Positions 14,508-15,201 of a stretch of DNA of 15,201 nt are shown here, one piece after another (the stretch's first letter is position 1; each line of letters starts with the position of its first letter). The DNA comes from JBKBXU01 sp046313675. Lineage in GTDB: Bacteria > Bacteroidota > Bacteroidia > Cytophagales > Cytophagaceae. A model generated the notes under the pieces. It was not told the DNA's origin. It saw only the letters and a list, made by a program, of their open reading frames with translations, and did not search any database. The stretch covers positions 1 to 15,201 of the forward strand of contig JBKBXU010000082.1 in the NCBI GenBank assembly GCA_046313675.1, written 5' to 3'. The position numbers and the translations under genes were made by a program.

Positions 14508-14903
14508 ATGAAAGAATTGGAAGAACTGTTTATTGAAACAAATAAATATTCCCTTTTTCTTCGGGACGGGGTGTTGTATAATATCTATAAGGATAATTTA
14601 TACATCACACCGGGAATAGCGAAAGAAATTACCAGAAACAGAATTAAATATTTTGGTGAAGTATTTCGACCTTCTTTTGTTGATATTAGGAAAGGGAAAG
14701 GAATTCATAAAGAAGCAAGGGATTTTTGGTCCTCACAAGAAGGTTGCAAATATGTTAGCCATACAGCCGTACTTATAAAAAATCATTTTCAAAAGTTTAT
14801 TGTTAAAGCTTTCATCACAATTAATAAACCAACTGTACCAACGGAAATATTTACTAATCAAGAGAAAGCATTAGAATGGATAAGGAATTATAAAATGAAT
14901 TAA
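14508..14903 (+). CDS. STAS/SpoIIAA-like small protein, paralog 2
   Basis: 131 residues. It follows the previous gene by 5 bp and shares its whole layout: YSLFLRDGVLYNIYKDNLYI (14-33), GIAKEIT, FRPSFVDIRKGKGIHKEAR (53-71), SSQEGCKYVSHTAVLIKNHF (75-94) QKFIVKAF, INKPTVPTEIFT and ALEWIRNY. The conservation extends from end to end, so the pair arose by tandem duplication, and the tight spacing implies one transcript. Differences cluster in the first helix (PGIAKEITRNRIKYFGE against the neighbour's EVAKQMSIDKYKVSE), which could give different partners. Cytoplasmic, no catalytic residues apparent. The start ATG is the only one near the family N-terminus. The next copy begins 2 bp downstream and is broken. 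Confidence 0.78.
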   Translation: MKELEELFIETNKYSLFLRDGVLYNIYKDNLYITPGIAKEITRNRIKYFGEVFRPSFVDIRKGKGIHKEARDFWSSQEGCKYVSHTAVLIKNHFQKFIVKAFITINKPTVPTEIFTNQEKALEWIRNYKMN

Positions 14904-14905
14904 TT

Positions 14906-15201
14906 GTGGATATTTTAGTTAGAAACTGCGAATATGATCTTTTTCTAAAAGATGGTATAATTGTAAGAGTTCTAAGAAATAGAAGACTTTATCTCCCTTG
15001 ATATAGTAAAAAATATTACAGAGCAATGGATGGAGAGATTTGGGGAATCCCTCGTCTCTGCTTTTCGAAATAGTTTTGGAGTTTTAAAAATAAGCTCCCG
15101 AATATTGGGCTTCAAAAGAAGGCTGTTTATTTGTAAGTCAAGGTGGTTAATCAAAAATCACATACAATTCTTATTTGCTTCATTTCATCAGGTAAGTCGA
15201 C
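14906..15201 (+). pseudogene. decayed third STAS-like paralog (multiple frameshifts, runs off the window)
   Basis: A GTG at 14906, two bases after the previous stop, opens MDILVRNCEYDLFLKDGIIV, matching the family start YxLxLxDG, but the frame ends at TGA 14999-15001. Family homology then continues in another frame: LDIVKNITEQWMERFGESLV, SAF, SFGVLK (from about 14988 to 15110); then EYWASKEGCLFVSQGG in a second frame (about 15104-15148); then LIKNHIQFLFASF back in the earlier frame to the window end. The first two breaks look like losses of 2 nt (a TATAT reduced to TAT near 14990, and CGAGAAT reduced to CGAAT near 15102), and about three codons of the FVDIR strand also seem missing. Several independent lesions make true decay much more likely than a single sequencing error. 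Its right end is cut by the window. Confidence 0.7.

Noticed and set aside
1..15201. CRISPR, tRNA, rRNA, riboswitch, transposase or defence genes
   Set aside because: I looked on both strands and found no repeats with spacers, no cloverleaf-type sequence, no IS ends and no recognisable mobile or defence protein.

Overview
The window looks like a chromosomal segment from a gliding or soil/aquatic member of the Bacteroidota, probably Cytophagia-like. The reasons are type IX secretion system (T9SS) sorting domains of both type A and type B, a PorP/SprF-family protein, AT-rich intergenic DNA, mostly weak Shine-Dalgarno sequences, and a TAnnTTTG-type -7 promoter box. There are no rRNA or tRNA genes, CRISPR arrays, insertion sequences or phage genes. 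The species cannot be named from this sequence.

Left block (1-6186, all + strand): the 3' end of a secreted protein with a type A T9SS sorting domain; then a likely operon of (i) an 836-residue secreted seven-bladed FG-GAP/VCBS propeller protein with an FnIII-like domain, Ig/PKD-like repeats and a type B (gliding-motility/CHU_C) sorting domain, (ii) a PorP/SprF protein fused to an OmpA-type peptidoglycan-binding domain, and (iii) an unrecognised outer-membrane beta-barrel protein. The set reads as a secreted cargo with its own outer-membrane partners. Two hairpin/T-tract structures follow it.

Middle block (about 6190-9800): a 353-bp gap that holds the terminators and the 3' end of an otherwise missing gene; a dodecin and an alpha/beta-hydrolase (- strand); a divergent SDR oxidoreductase with a C-terminal membrane anchor (+); then, convergent with it across a shared terminator, a trimeric-type purine nucleoside phosphorylase and a four-TM membrane protein (- strand). 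These are housekeeping or stress-type genes with no obvious joint pathway.

Right block (9838-15201): a family 2 glycosyltransferase; a stand-alone HAMP-like/PAS protein; and, convergent with it across a strong bidirectional terminator, an 810-residue fusion of an alpha-oxoamine synthase (8-amino-7-oxononanoate synthase/serine palmitoyltransferase family) to a FemAB/GNAT-like acyltransferase. The fusion is the most intriguing enzyme here: one chain could condense an acyl thioester with an amino acid and then N-acylate the product, which is the chemistry of sphingolipid and sulfonolipid cores. That is an inference. Divergent from it is a tandem array of three paralogous ~130-residue STAS-like proteins, the third broken by several frameshifts and running off the window end.
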